Assembly: GCF_035610345.1 (NCBI RefSeq)
Contig: NZ_CP141213.1
Location: 496,001 to 560,000, forward strand
DNA from: Sinorhizobium meliloti
GTDB lineage: Bacteria; Pseudomonadota; Alphaproteobacteria; Rhizobiales; Rhizobiaceae
Length of the DNA: 64,000 bases
Direction of reading: 5' to 3'
This document shows positions 1 to 8,637 of the stretch, one piece after another. The notes under the pieces were generated by a model, which did not search any database, was not told where the DNA came from, and saw nothing but the letters and a program-made list of their open reading frames with translations. Within the stretch, counting starts at the first letter, position 1; each line of letters begins with the position of its first letter. A program made the position numbers and the translations under genes.

Positions 1-144
1 TTCGACAGACGCTTCACCGCCCGACGCATGGCAGATGACTATCTGGATCTCTATCGCGCCCTGGCAGGCGGCGCCCAAAGGGTCCTGCCGATCCATGCGG
101 CGAACGAAAGCGGGGCAGGCCCCGGCTCTACCAGGGTCGCCTGA
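1..144 (+). CDS. Glycosyltransferase, C-terminal fragment (partial, begins before window)
   Basis: The reading frame is open from the first base and ends in TGA at 142-144, giving 47 residues. The piece FTARRMADDYLDLYRAL resembles the closing helix of GT-B fold (family GT4) glycosyltransferases, where an arginine-methionine pair is followed by a Tyr-x-x-Leu-Tyr stretch. It lies 128 bases before a debranching-type glucosidase on the same strand, a pairing that would fit glucan or trehalose/glycogen metabolism. Only the tail is visible, so the donor and acceptor cannot be stated. Confidence 0.6.
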   Translation, partial: FDRRFTARRMADDYLDLYRALAGGAQRVLPIHAANESGAGPGSTRVA

Positions 145-272
145 TACCGGATCACGGATGAGTTCTGATCGACCTGAACGCATCGTGATCTACTCGAGGA
201 GCGAAGCGGGATGCGCGTGGAAAACGGCACGCACCTCCCTCATTCTGCTCGCACGCAACGGAGACCGATCCG

Positions 273-2477
273 ATGGGAAGCAATCTCTCCGGGGGGCCGG
301 CCCAAGCCGCTCCCGACGTGACATCTGCGGACGACCTGGGGCCTGCAGCGGTTTCGCGTTACGAGCGAAGCTCCAGATCCCTGAAGCACGGCGATACCTT
401 CGCCGTGTTCGATCACAACGGCGACGCATTTTCCTCTCCTTCCAATCCGGAGGGGATCTTCCACCGCGACACCCGCCATCTGTCGCAGTTCGTGCTGACG
501 TTGAACGGCGCCCGGTCGCTGTTGCTGAGTTCCACGCTCAGGGACGACAATGCCACGCTCGACTGCGATCTCACCAATCCGGCTCTCGTGCTCGATCCCG
601 GTGGCGAGGTGTTGAAGCATGACCTCATTCACGTGCGCCGTACCCGGTTCCTCTGGCAGGAGGCCTGCTACGAGCGCCTGGTCTTCCGAAACTTCGATGA
701 AGTGCCGAGAAGGCTGCAGGTCGAATTGTCCTTCGCCGCCGACTTCGCCGACCTTTTCGAGGTGCGGGGCACCCCCAGGCGGCGCCGCGGCACCCATCAC
801 AGCGCGCTGGTCGGCAACGCCCGGGTCGTTCTGGCCTATGACGGCCTCGACGGCCAGACCCGCAGCACGACGCTCCGCTTCGATCCGGAGCCGGAGAGGC
901 TCACCGGACAGGAGGCGAGCTTTGTCGTCGAGCTCGCGCCGCACCAGGCGCAATCGATCTTCATCGAGATCGTCTGCAACAGTGTCCGGGACAACCCGCA
1001 CCCGCCGTCCTTCACCTTCTTTCTGGCGTTGCGGGATGCCAGGAGAGCGCTTCGCTACTCGGCCTCGCGCGCCGCTGCGGTGGTCACCTCCAATGCCGTC
1101 TTCAACGAAGCCGTCAGGCGCAGCGTCGCCGATCTCTACATGCTGCTCACGGAAACACCCGAAGGTCCCTACCCTTACGCCGGAATTCCCTGGTTCAGCA
1201 CCGTCTTCGGCCGCGACGCGCTCATCACCGCGCTCGAAACACTGTGGCTCGACCCGGCAATCGCGAAAGGCGTGCTCAGGCATCTGGCCGCCAACCAGGC
1301 GACCGATTTCGACCCCGCCGCCGATGCGGAGCCGGGCAAGATCCTGCATGAGATGCGCTACGGCGAAATGGCGGAACTCGGCGAGGTGCCCTTCCGGCGC
1401 TATTACGGCAGCATCGACTCGACCCCTCTCTTCATCATGCTTGCCGGCGCCTATCTCGATCGCACCGGCGATCTCGATACCGTGCGGAGCCTCTGGCCGA
1501 ACGTGGTGGCGGCACTTGACTGGATCGACCGTTTCGGCGACCGCGACGGCGACGGCTTCGTCGAATATGGAAGCCGCACCGCAAAGGGCCTGGTGAACCA
1601 GTGCTGGAAGGACAGCCACGATTCGATCTTCCATGCCGGGGGCAATCTGGCCTCGGGGCCGATCGCGGCCGCCGAGGTACAGGCCTATGTCTTCGGCGCC
1701 TGGCAGGCGGCCGCCCGATTGTCGCGCAAGCTCGGCCATGCCGAGGATGCGCTGCGGCTCGAACGACGGGCCGAAGACCTGCGCATCCGGTTCGACACGG
1801 CCTTCTACGATGATGAGCTTGGGACCTATTCGCTGGCCCTCGACGGGGACAAGAACCCCTGCCGCGTCCGCTCTTCCAATGCGGGCCATGCCCTCTTCAC
1901 CGGCATCGCCCTGCCGGAGCGCGCCGGCAGGGTGGTGTCAACGCTGATGGCGCAATCCTCCTTCTGCGGCTGGGGCGTGCGCACGATCGCCGCCTCGGAA
2001 GCGCGCTACAATCCGATGAGCTACCACAACGGCTCCGTCTGGCCACACGACAATGCGCTGATCGCGGCAGGCTTCGTGCGCTACGGCTTTCAAGCAGAGG
2101 CGGCGAGCATCTTCGAAGGGCTGTTCGCGGCCTCCACCTACACCGACCTCAGACGTCTGCCGGAGCTATTTTGCGGCTTCGCGCGCCAGCGCGCCCGCGG
2201 GCCCACCTTCTATCCGGTTTCCTGCGTGCCGCAGGCTTGGGCGGCGGCGGCGCCCCTCTATCTGCTCCAGTCGATGATCGGCCTCGGCTTCGATGCCGGG
2301 AGGATGCATGTGACCTTGCACGAACCGACGCTCCCGCCCTTCCTGGACGAAGTCGTGCTGAAACGGCTGCGGGTCGGTTCGGGGATGGTTGACATAGCCC
2401 TAAGACGGTCGAGATCCCAGGTCGTGGTCGACGTCCTGGACCGGAGAGGCGGAGTGAAGGTGCTGACGACGCATTGA
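273..2477 (+). CDS. Glycogen debranching enzyme-like amylo-alpha-1,6-glucosidase
   Basis: The product has 734 residues and should hydrolyse glucosidic branches of an alpha-glucan in the cytoplasm. The first 220 or so residues form the beta-sandwich domain typical of bacterial debranching enzymes (GDE_N type), with the hallmark stretch GIFHRDTRHLSQF near residue 60. From about residue 280 an (alpha/alpha)6 barrel follows, with GIPWFSTVFGRDALI near 305, NQCWKDSHDSI near 443 and SYHNGSVWPHDN near 583, where acidic catalytic residues are expected. No signal peptide is seen. ATG at 273 follows an ACGGAGACCGATCC stretch. Family membership is secure. The true substrate (glycogen, a trehalose-related glucan or an exopolysaccharide precursor) is unknown. 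Confidence 0.88.
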   Translation: MGSNLSGGPAQAAPDVTSADDLGPAAVSRYERSSRSLKHGDTFAVFDHNGDAFSSPSNPEGIFHRDTRHLSQFVLTLNGARSLLLSSTLRDDNATLDCDLTNPALVLDPGGEVLKHDLIHVRRTRFLWQEACYERLVFRNFDEVPRRLQVELSFAADFADLFEVRGTPRRRRGTHHSALVGNARVVLAYDGLDGQTRSTTLRFDPEPERLTGQEASFVVELAPHQAQSIFIEIVCNSVRDNPHPPSFTFFLALRDARRALRYSASRAAAVVTSNAVFNEAVRRSVADLYMLLTETPEGPYPYAGIPWFSTVFGRDALITALETLWLDPAIAKGVLRHLAANQATDFDPAADAEPGKILHEMRYGEMAELGEVPFRRYYGSIDSTPLFIMLAGAYLDRTGDLDTVRSLWPNVVAALDWIDRFGDRDGDGFVEYGSRTAKGLVNQCWKDSHDSIFHAGGNLASGPIAAAEVQAYVFGAWQAAARLSRKLGHAEDALRLERRAEDLRIRFDTAFYDDELGTYSLALDGDKNPCRVRSSNAGHALFTGIALPERAGRVVSTLMAQSSFCGWGVRTIAASEARYNPMSYHNGSVWPHDNALIAAGFVRYGFQAEAASIFEGLFAASTYTDLRRLPELFCGFARQRARGPTFYPVSCVPQAWAAAAPLYLLQSMIGLGFDAGRMHVTLHEPTLPPFLDEVVLKRLRVGSGMVDIALRRSRSQVVVDVLDRRGGVKVLTTH

Positions 2478-2488
2478 GTTGAAACGTC

Positions 2489-2514
2489 GCGGGAGCACCG
2501 CAGGCTGCTCCCGC
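2489..2514 (+). terminator. Hairpin after the debranching enzyme gene
   Basis: A perfect nine-base-pair stem (GCGGGAGCA / TGCTCCCGC) with an eight-base loop starts 11 bases after the stop codon. There is no T-run, so termination efficiency is uncertain. Confidence 0.5.
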
Positions 2515-2525
2515 GCCGCCGGACC

Positions 2526-2545
2526 TACACTAATGCATTAGTGTA
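2526..2545. promoter_or_regulatory. 20-bp perfect palindrome, probable GntR operator O1
   Basis: TACACTAATGCATTAGTGTA is a perfect 20-base palindrome, 66 bases before the dehydratase start. Close copies lie at 12169-12184 and 14007-14032, in front of the importer operon and between the two GntR genes of the same locus. Sharing by three promoters of one locus argues for a specific regulator, most simply the FadR-type GntR protein encoded at 13230-13961. Confidence 0.75.
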
Positions 2546-2611
2546 TTGCGCCATGTTTCCCGCCATGCTACATCGGCGTGGAAGATCCACCTGTCGGGAA
2601 TATCCAAGCCA

Positions 2612-4333
2612 ATGACATCCACACTTCGAAGCGCACGGTGGTTTGCCCCCGATGACCTGCGCTCTTCCGGTCACCGCTCCCGCCTGATGCAGATGGGCTA
2701 TGACGCCAAGGACTGGGGCGAGAAGCCGATCATAGCGATCCTGAACACATGGTCGGATCTCAATCCGTGCCACGCTCATTTCAAGCACCGGATCGAGGAC
2801 GTGAAACGCGGCGTGCTGCAGGCCGGCGGCTTTCCCGTCGAACTGCCGGTGCAGTCGCTCTCGGAAAGCTCGCTCAAGCCGACGACTATGCTCTATCGGA
2901 ATTTCCTCGCCATGGAGGCCGAGGAATTGCTGCGCGGCCATCCGATCGACGGCGCCGTGCTGATGGGCGGGTGCGACAAGACCACGCCTGCCCTCGTCAT
3001 GGGGGCCATCAGTGCCGGCCTCCCGATGATCTTCCTGCCGGCCGGCCCGATGCTGCGCGGGCACTACAAGGGCGAGCATCTCGGCTCCGGCTCGGATGCT
3101 TGGAAGTACTGGGACGAGCGCCGTGCGGGAACGATAACGGATGAGCAATGGATCGGCGTGGAGGAGGGGATCGCCCGCTCCTACGGCCACTGCATGACTT
3201 TCGGAACGGCAAGCACGATGACGGCGATCGCCGAGTCGCTCGGTTTGACGCTTCCCGGCGCAAGCTCCATCCCCGCCGCCGACGCCAACCACATCCGCAT
3301 GAGCACGCGATGCGGCAGGCGGATCGTCGAGATGGTGCACGAGAAGCTGGGACCTGAGCAAATCATCACTGAAAAATCGGTCGCAAATGCGAGTGCAGTG
3401 GCGATGGCGACGGGCTGTTCGACCAATGCCGTGGTGCATCTCATCGCCATGGCGCGACGCGCCGGGGTGCCGCTGACGCTCGAAGATCTAGACCGGGTCA
3501 GCCGTACGACGCCGGTGATCGCCAATATCAGGCCCTCCGGCAAGCAGTACCTGATGGAGGACTTCTACTATGCCGGCGGGCTTCGCGCACTGATGGCCGA
3601 AATGAAGGACCTCCTGCATCTCGACGCGATGACGGTGAGCGGATTTCCCCTGGGGGCGACGCTGGAAGGGGCGGAGGTGTACAATTCCGACGTCATCCGG
3701 CCACTTTCGAACCCGATCTACCATGAAGGCTCGCTCGCCGTCCTGAAGGGCAATCTGGCGCCGGATGGCTGCGTCGTGAAGCCGTCCGCCTGCGAGGAGC
3801 GGCTGCGGGTCCATGAGGGGCCGGCGCTCGTCTTCGACAGCTATCCGGAGATGAAGGCCGCCATCGACGACGAGGATCTCGACGTCACGCCCGACCACGT
3901 GCTCATCCTCAGAAATGCGGGGCCCAAGGGCGGGCCCGGCATGCCCGAATGGGGCATGCTGCCGATCCCGAAAAAAATCCTGAAGCAGGGCTACCGCGAT
4001 ATGCTGCGCATCTCCGACGCCCGCATGAGCGGGACGAGCTACGGCGCCTGCATCCTGCACGTGGCGCCGGAGTCCCATGTCGGCGGCCCCCTTTCGCTCG
4101 TCAGGACCGGAGACATCATCCGCGTCGACGTCCCCAACCGGACGATCGACATGCTGGTCGACGAAGTGACCTTGGCGAAACGCCGCGCCGAGTGGACGCG
4201 GCCCGCCGACAGATACGAGCGCGGCTATGGCTGGATGTTCTCGAAGCACATCAAGCAGGCCAATGAGGGCTGCGATTTCGACTTTCTCGAAACTGCCTTC
4301 GGCGCCCCCGTGGGCGAGCCCGACATTTTCTGA
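2612..4333 (+). CDS. IlvD/Edd-family sugar-acid dehydratase (L-arabinonate dehydratase-like)
   Basis: The 573-residue product belongs to the iron-sulfur dehydratases that convert a 2,3-dihydroxy (sugar) acid to a 2-keto-3-deoxy acid. Cysteines at 53 (NPCHAHF), 121 (CDKTTPA) and 194 (GHCMTFGTAS) sit where the [2Fe-2S] ligands of rhizobial L-arabinonate and D-xylonate dehydratases are found. The late motif MSGTSYGACILHVAPES is also typical. The chosen ATG gives the family's usual start; an upstream in-frame ATG at 2546 would overlap the operator region. It leads a three-gene operon (dehydratase, RraA-like, 2-hydroxyacid dehydrogenase). Branched-chain biosynthesis is unlikely given the catabolic context and the sugar-acid-type motifs. 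The exact substrate is not determined. Confidence 0.88.
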   Translation: MTSTLRSARWFAPDDLRSSGHRSRLMQMGYDAKDWGEKPIIAILNTWSDLNPCHAHFKHRIEDVKRGVLQAGGFPVELPVQSLSESSLKPTTMLYRNFLAMEAEELLRGHPIDGAVLMGGCDKTTPALVMGAISAGLPMIFLPAGPMLRGHYKGEHLGSGSDAWKYWDERRAGTITDEQWIGVEEGIARSYGHCMTFGTASTMTAIAESLGLTLPGASSIPAADANHIRMSTRCGRRIVEMVHEKLGPEQIITEKSVANASAVAMATGCSTNAVVHLIAMARRAGVPLTLEDLDRVSRTTPVIANIRPSGKQYLMEDFYYAGGLRALMAEMKDLLHLDAMTVSGFPLGATLEGAEVYNSDVIRPLSNPIYHEGSLAVLKGNLAPDGCVVKPSACEERLRVHEGPALVFDSYPEMKAAIDDEDLDVTPDHVLILRNAGPKGGPGMPEWGMLPIPKKILKQGYRDMLRISDARMSGTSYGACILHVAPESHVGGPLSLVRTGDIIRVDVPNRTIDMLVDEVTLAKRRAEWTRPADRYERGYGWMFSKHIKQANEGCDFDFLETAFGAPVGEPDIF

Positions 4334-4358
4334 TTTCACGAAATTCCAGGGAGGAAAC

Positions 4359-5084
4359 ATGACCACCTATGTTCTGTCCGACGAGACACGCAGGAAATTC
4401 GAAGGCGTAAGCTGCGCCACTTTATGCACCGCCCTCTTCAAGCGCGGCCTGCGCAACCAGTTCATCCAGGACGTTCGTCCGGTCTCGCCGAAGGCGAAGA
4501 ACATGGTCGGCCAGGCCTTTACCCTTCGATACATCCCGGCCCGCGAAGACCTGAACCAGCTTTCCGTCTTTCAAAATCCCGAACACCCGCAACGCGCGGC
4601 CGTGGAGAAGTGCCCACCCGGTTTCGTCATGGTGATGGATAGCCGGAAGGATCCGCGGGCGGCTTCCGCGGGCTCGATCCTGGTTTCGCGGCTGATGGTG
4701 CGCGGCGTCGCGGGTGTCGTCACCGACGGCGGCTTCCGGGACAGCCCGGAAATCGGCGAACTCGACATCCCCGCCTATCACAGCCGTCCTTCCGCGCCGA
4801 CGAACCTGACGCTGCACCAGGCGCTCGACATCAACGTTCCGATCGGCTGCGGCGACGTCGCCGTCTGGCCGGGAGACGTCGTCGTCGGGGATCGCGAAGG
4901 CGTGGTCATCGTCCCCGCCCATCTCGCCGATGAGATCGCCGCCGAAGCCGTCGAGATGACGGCCTTCGAAGACTTCGTCACCGAGGAGGTCCTGAAGGGC
5001 CGCTCCATCATCGGCCTCTATCCCGCCACCAAGGATGAGACGAAGACGGAATTTGCCGCCTGGCGCCGGGCCAAGGGACGCTAG
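4359..5084 (+). CDS. RraA-like / class II aldolase-type protein
   Basis: This 241-residue protein belongs to the RraA / former 'dimethylmenaquinone methyltransferase' superfamily. Catabolic members are divalent-metal aldolases or decarboxylases acting on keto acids such as 4-hydroxy-4-methyl-2-oxoglutarate. The motif VVTDGGFRD near residue 125 carries the Asp and Arg used for metal and substrate binding in the aldolases, and CGDVAVWPGDVVVGDREGVV follows near residue 165. The start is set by GGGAGG seven bases before ATG. It is 25 bases after the dehydratase and 2 bases before the next gene. In this setting it more likely processes the keto-deoxy acid, or tautomerises or decarboxylates a product, than inhibits RNase E. 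Confidence 0.82.
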   Translation: MTTYVLSDETRRKFEGVSCATLCTALFKRGLRNQFIQDVRPVSPKAKNMVGQAFTLRYIPAREDLNQLSVFQNPEHPQRAAVEKCPPGFVMVMDSRKDPRAASAGSILVSRLMVRGVAGVVTDGGFRDSPEIGELDIPAYHSRPSAPTNLTLHQALDINVPIGCGDVAVWPGDVVVGDREGVVIVPAHLADEIAAEAVEMTAFEDFVTEEVLKGRSIIGLYPATKDETKTEFAAWRRAKGR

Positions 5085-5086
5085 GC

Positions 5087-6019
5087 ATGACGATGCTTAG
5101 GGACATCACCATCCTTCAGGCCGCCGAACTGCCGGAAAAGACCGATCTGGAACTGAAGGAAACCTTCAATACCGTCCGGCTGCCGAAGGATGCCTCGGCG
5201 ATAGGGCCGTTTCTTTCCGAATACGGAGCGCGGGTTCGCGGCATCGCCGTCAGGCACGCCCATATCGATGCGGCCATGCTCGACCGCCTGCCGGCGCTGG
5301 AGATCATCTCCAGCTACAGTGCCGGTCTCGACGGCATTGATGTCGAGACCGCGCATGCCCGTGGCGTCGTCGTCCGCAATACCTCGAAGATCCTTGCCGA
5401 GGATGTCGCCGATCTTGCGCTTGCACTAAGCATTTCGGCCACGCGCGGCCTCATGCGCGGCCACGATTTCGTGCGCGAGGGCAAGTGGGGCGAGAGCGCC
5501 TTCCCGCTCGGCCGCTCGCTGAGATCGATGAAGACGGGGATCGTCGGGCTTGGACATATCGGCTCGGCGGTCGCCGCCCGGCTGAGCGTGATGGGAGCGC
5601 CGACCGCCTATTACGGCCCGAGACGAAAGCCTGTCGATCTTCCCTATTTCGACGGCATCGAGGCTCTCGCGGCCTGGGCCGATCTTCTGATCGTCACCTG
5701 TCCCGCCACTCCCGAGACGATCGGCCTCGTCGACGGCGCCGTGCTCGCGAGCCTCGGCCCGGAAGGCTATCTGGTAAACGTCTCGCGCGGCACGATCGTC
5801 GACGAACAGGCGCTCATCACGGCGCTCGCCGGAAACGGGATCGCCGGCGCGGCACTCGACGTCTTCGAGAAGGAGCCCTTCGTCCCGGAAGCGCTCCGCG
5901 CCGATCCGCGCGTCGTCCTCTCGCCGCACATGGGCAGCGGTACGCGCGAGACGCGGCAGCAGATGGGCGACAGCATGGTTGCCGCATTGGTGGAGCATTT
6001 CGAGAGCCGCCACGCGTGA
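5087..6019 (+). CDS. D-2-hydroxyacid dehydrogenase (NAD(P)-dependent)
   Basis: The 310-residue product reduces a 2-keto acid, or oxidises a D-2-hydroxy acid, in the cytoplasm. The Rossmann fingerprint GIVGLGHIGSAVAARL is near residue 150. The catalytic triad of the family is present: Arg in NVSRGTIVDE near 233, Glu in VFEKEP near 263 and His in LSPHMGSGTRE near 281. The protein is of the glyoxylate/hydroxypyruvate reductase type. The gene starts two bases after the RraA-like stop, so translation is probably coupled. In the pathway it could handle a short keto acid released by an aldolase step. Confidence 0.87.
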   Translation: MTMLRDITILQAAELPEKTDLELKETFNTVRLPKDASAIGPFLSEYGARVRGIAVRHAHIDAAMLDRLPALEIISSYSAGLDGIDVETAHARGVVVRNTSKILAEDVADLALALSISATRGLMRGHDFVREGKWGESAFPLGRSLRSMKTGIVGLGHIGSAVAARLSVMGAPTAYYGPRRKPVDLPYFDGIEALAAWADLLIVTCPATPETIGLVDGAVLASLGPEGYLVNVSRGTIVDEQALITALAGNGIAGAALDVFEKEPFVPEALRADPRVVLSPHMGSGTRETRQQMGDSMVAALVEHFESRHA

Positions 6020-6029
6020 TCGTTCGCAA

Positions 6030-6080
6030 GAACCCCTCCCCACCCCCGCCCCACCTGTGAATGGGGTTGGGGAGGGGTTC
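6030..6080. terminator. C-rich inverted repeat between convergent genes
   Basis: GAACCCCTCCCCACCCC and its near-perfect reverse complement (ending GGGGAGGGGTTC) flank a short spacer between the dehydrogenase and EamA stops. The position suits a two-way terminator. C/G-runs of this kind also recur as short intergenic repeats in rhizobia. Confidence 0.6.
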
Positions 6081-6112
6081 GTTCCTTGCATTGCACGCTC
6101 GCGGCCCCGTCT

Positions 6113-7000
6113 CTATCCTCGCCTCCTCCCCTCGCGGTGAAAGAGCAAGGCGATCGCCCCAAGGATGATCGCTCCGCCGATCACGACCTCCAGCCGGATC
6201 GGCTCGCCGAAAAGCACCAGGCCAAGAACGAGGGCGATCGGCAGCCGGATGAAGTCCACGATAACCAGCAGCGAAGCGTCGGCGAGCTTCATTGCCCTCG
6301 CGAAGGAGAGCTGGGCGAAAAGGCCGCCGATACCCTGCAGCGCCATGAGGGCGAGGCTGAACAGCGAAGGCGTCTGCCAGTAGGGCAGAGCCATGACGAA
6401 AGCCACGGGCACCGTCACGAGCAGGTTCAGCCAGGCGATGCTGAGCGGGTCCTCGCGCTCGGCCGAAACCTTCATCAACAGCGCGACGATGGCGAGACCG
6501 ACCGCCGACCCCAGCGCCCAGGCCGCGCCTGACTGGAAGGTTGCGGCGCCCGGCCTGACGACGATCAGAATGCCGGCGAAGCCGGCAACGAGGCTGAGGA
6601 CCCGGGCGACCGAGAACCGCTCCCCGAGGAAAAGTACCGACCCGAGCGCAACGAAGAGGGGCATGGTGAAGGCGATCGCGGTCGCGGAGGCCAAAGGTAT
6701 CTCGGTGACGGCAATGAAGGCCGCGACGAGCGCCAGAAGCTTGACGACGGCCCTGATCGCATGGACGGAGAAATGCATCGACCGGCCGCTGAATTGCGCG
6801 ATGCCGAGCGGAAATCCGCGGCGGCACAGCATCAGATAGAGCGCGATCAGGCTGGCAAGGTTACGGAAGAAGACGATGCCGATCGGGTGGACCTCCCCGG
6901 CCACGAAGCGCACGATGACGCCGTCCATCGCCGCGACCAGGGAATTTGCCCCCATCAGCAGGGCTCCGGCGACGGCCGCAGGCAGGGCGATCTTCTTCAT
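6113..7000 (-). CDS. EamA/DMT-family transporter
   Basis: The 295-residue membrane protein has about ten hydrophobic segments in two EamA repeats, e.g. VIVRFVAGEVHPIGIVFFRN near residue 28 and the second repeat beginning GSAVGLAIVALLMKV near 150. Members of this family export or exchange metabolites and amino acids. I placed the start at the ATG overlapping the preceding ATPase stop (ATGA), which gives the usual N-terminus; a longer start at 7024 is possible. As the last gene of the importer operon it may remove a by-product or form an alternative uptake route. Confidence 0.85.
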   Translation of the reverse strand: MKKIALPAAVAGALLMGANSLVAAMDGVIVRFVAGEVHPIGIVFFRNLASLIALYLMLCRRGFPLGIAQFSGRSMHFSVHAIRAVVKLLALVAAFIAVTEIPLASATAIAFTMPLFVALGSVLFLGERFSVARVLSLVAGFAGILIVVRPGAATFQSGAAWALGSAVGLAIVALLMKVSAEREDPLSIAWLNLLVTVPVAFVMALPYWQTPSLFSLALMALQGIGGLFAQLSFARAMKLADASLLVIVDFIRLPIALVLGLVLFGEPIRLEVVIGGAIILGAIALLFHREGRRRG

Positions 7001-8637
7001 GCCGCGTCGGCGGCTGTCTGCCACTTCGGCTTCGGAGTCGCATTGATGAGCTGGCGCGTATAGGCATGTTGCGGGTTGCGGAAGATCTCTTCCGTCGTCG
7101 CGTGCTCGACGATCTCGCCGCTCTTCATGACGATGATGCGATCGGCAAAGTGACGAACGATCGGCAGATCATGGGTTATGAAGATGTAGGCAAGGCCCAG
7201 CCGGTCACGCAATTCCGCCAGAAGGTCGATGACCTGCACCTGCACCGAGACGTCGAGCGCCGAGACGGCTTCGTCGCAGACGACGAGCTCCGGATCGCAG
7301 GCAAGCGCTCGGGCAATGGCGATGCGCTGCCGCTGGCCCCCTGAGAACTGGTGCGGATAGCGTTTGGCGTGCTCTGGGTTTAAGCCGACGAGCCCCAGCA
7401 ATTCGGTGACCCGGTCGCGCCAGCGCGCCTTCTCCAGAATGTCCTTGTGGATGCGCCACGGTTCCGAGACGATGTCGAACACCGTCATGCGCGGGTTCAT
7501 CGAACTGTAGGGGTCCTGGAACACCATCTGCACCTTCCGGCGGAAGGCCAGCAGTTGCTTGCGGTCCATCTTCAGCACGTCGCGTCCGTGAAACAGCGCC
7601 TGGCCGCCGGAAGCCTCGTTCAGGCCCAGAAGCACGCGCGCGACGGTCGATTTGCCGGAGCCGCTCTCGCCGACGATCCCGATCGTCTCGCCGGCTGCGA
7701 CGTCGAAGCTCAGGTTCTTGACTGCATGCAAGCGCGCCGGCTTCGCAAAAAACCCGGACGAGAGCGTGTAGAACTTGTCGATGTTCTTCACTTCCAGGAT
7801 CGGTTTCCCGGCCGGCCGCGGCGGCCTCGCCTTCGCTCCATCGTCGGCATGCGGGAGGGCATTGATCAGCGTCCGCGTGTAGCTGTGGGCGGGATTTTCG
7901 AAGACGGCGCGGGCTTCGCCCTCCTCCACGATGCGGCCGGCCTTCATGACGATCACCCGGTCGGCCATATTGGCGGCGACCTCGAGGTCATGGGTGATCA
8001 TGATGATGGCAAGGCCCTCTTCGGCCTGCAGCTTCTTCAGAAGCTCGAGGATCTGCGCCTGCACGCTCACGTCGAGTGCCGTCGTCGGCTCGTCGGCAAT
8101 CAGGATTTCCGGCCTGAGCGCGATCGCCATGCCGATCATGATGCGCTGGCGCTGGCCGCCGGAAAACTGGTGCGGATACTGGTCGATGCGCTTCTCCGGC
8201 TCCGGGATGCCCACGCGCCTCAATATGTCGACCGCCCTTTGCCGAGCCTCGGCACCGGTCGCAACGCCGTGGACACTGAACACCTCCTCCAGCTGCCAGC
8301 CGATCGTATAGACGGGGTTCAGATGGGAGAGCGGGTCCTGGAAGATCATCGCGATCCTCCGGCCGTTGAGGTCCCGCCGCTCACCCTCCGAAAACGAGGA
8401 GAGATCGCGCCCGCGATAGGCGACCGAACCCGCGCAGATATCGCCCGGAGGCGTGTCGATGAGCCCCATGATCGCACTCGCGCTGACCGACTTGCCGGAG
8501 CCGGACTCGCCCAGGATCACCAGCGTCTCGCCGGCGTCGACATGAAAGCTGACCCCGCTCGTCGCACGGAAGGCACCTCCAAGCGACAGGAAATCCACGG
8601 TCAGATCCTTGACCTCGAGGAGGTGTGGGCCGGTCAT
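6997..8637 (-). CDS. Oligopeptide-type ABC transporter, fused double ATPase (DppD-DppF type)
   Basis: One 546-residue chain carries two complete nucleotide-binding domains. In the first half: Walker A GESGSGKS near residue 43, signature FSGGQRQRIMIG and Walker B ILIADEPTTALD. In the second half: Walker A GESGSGKS near 320, signature FSGGQRQRIAIA and Walker B LVVCDEAVSALD. Both halves belong to the peptide/nickel subfamily and would power import through the two adjacent permeases. The ATG overlaps the stop of the upstream permease gene (ATGA); longer starts would run into that gene. The order binding protein, permease, permease, double ATPase, EamA is a contiguous minus-strand operon. Confidence 0.93.
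   Translation of the reverse strand: MTGPHLLEVKDLTVDFLSLGGAFRATSGVSFHVDAGETLVILGESGSGKSVSASAIMGLIDTPPGDICAGSVAYRGRDLSSFSEGERRDLNGRRIAMIFQDPLSHLNPVYTIGWQLEEVFSVHGVATGAEARQRAVDILRRVGIPEPEKRIDQYPHQFSGGQRQRIMIGMAIALRPEILIADEPTTALDVSVQAQILELLKKLQAEEGLAIIMITHDLEVAANMADRVIVMKAGRIVEEGEARAVFENPAHSYTRTLINALPHADDGAKARPPRPAGKPILEVKNIDKFYTLSSGFFAKPARLHAVKNLSFDVAAGETIGIVGESGSGKSTVARVLLGLNEASGGQALFHGRDVLKMDRKQLLAFRRKVQMVFQDPYSSMNPRMTVFDIVSEPWRIHKDILEKARWRDRVTELLGLVGLNPEHAKRYPHQFSGGQRQRIAIARALACDPELVVCDEAVSALDVSVQVQVIDLLAELRDRLGLAYIFITHDLPIVRHFADRIIVMKSGEIVEHATTEEIFRNPQHAYTRQLINATPKPKWQTAADAA

Noticed and set aside
240..1889. A 549-residue minus-strand open frame opposite the debranching enzyme
   Set aside because: Composition is Arg/Gly/Ala/Glu-rich shadow text with no motif, while the plus strand carries a full glycosidase.
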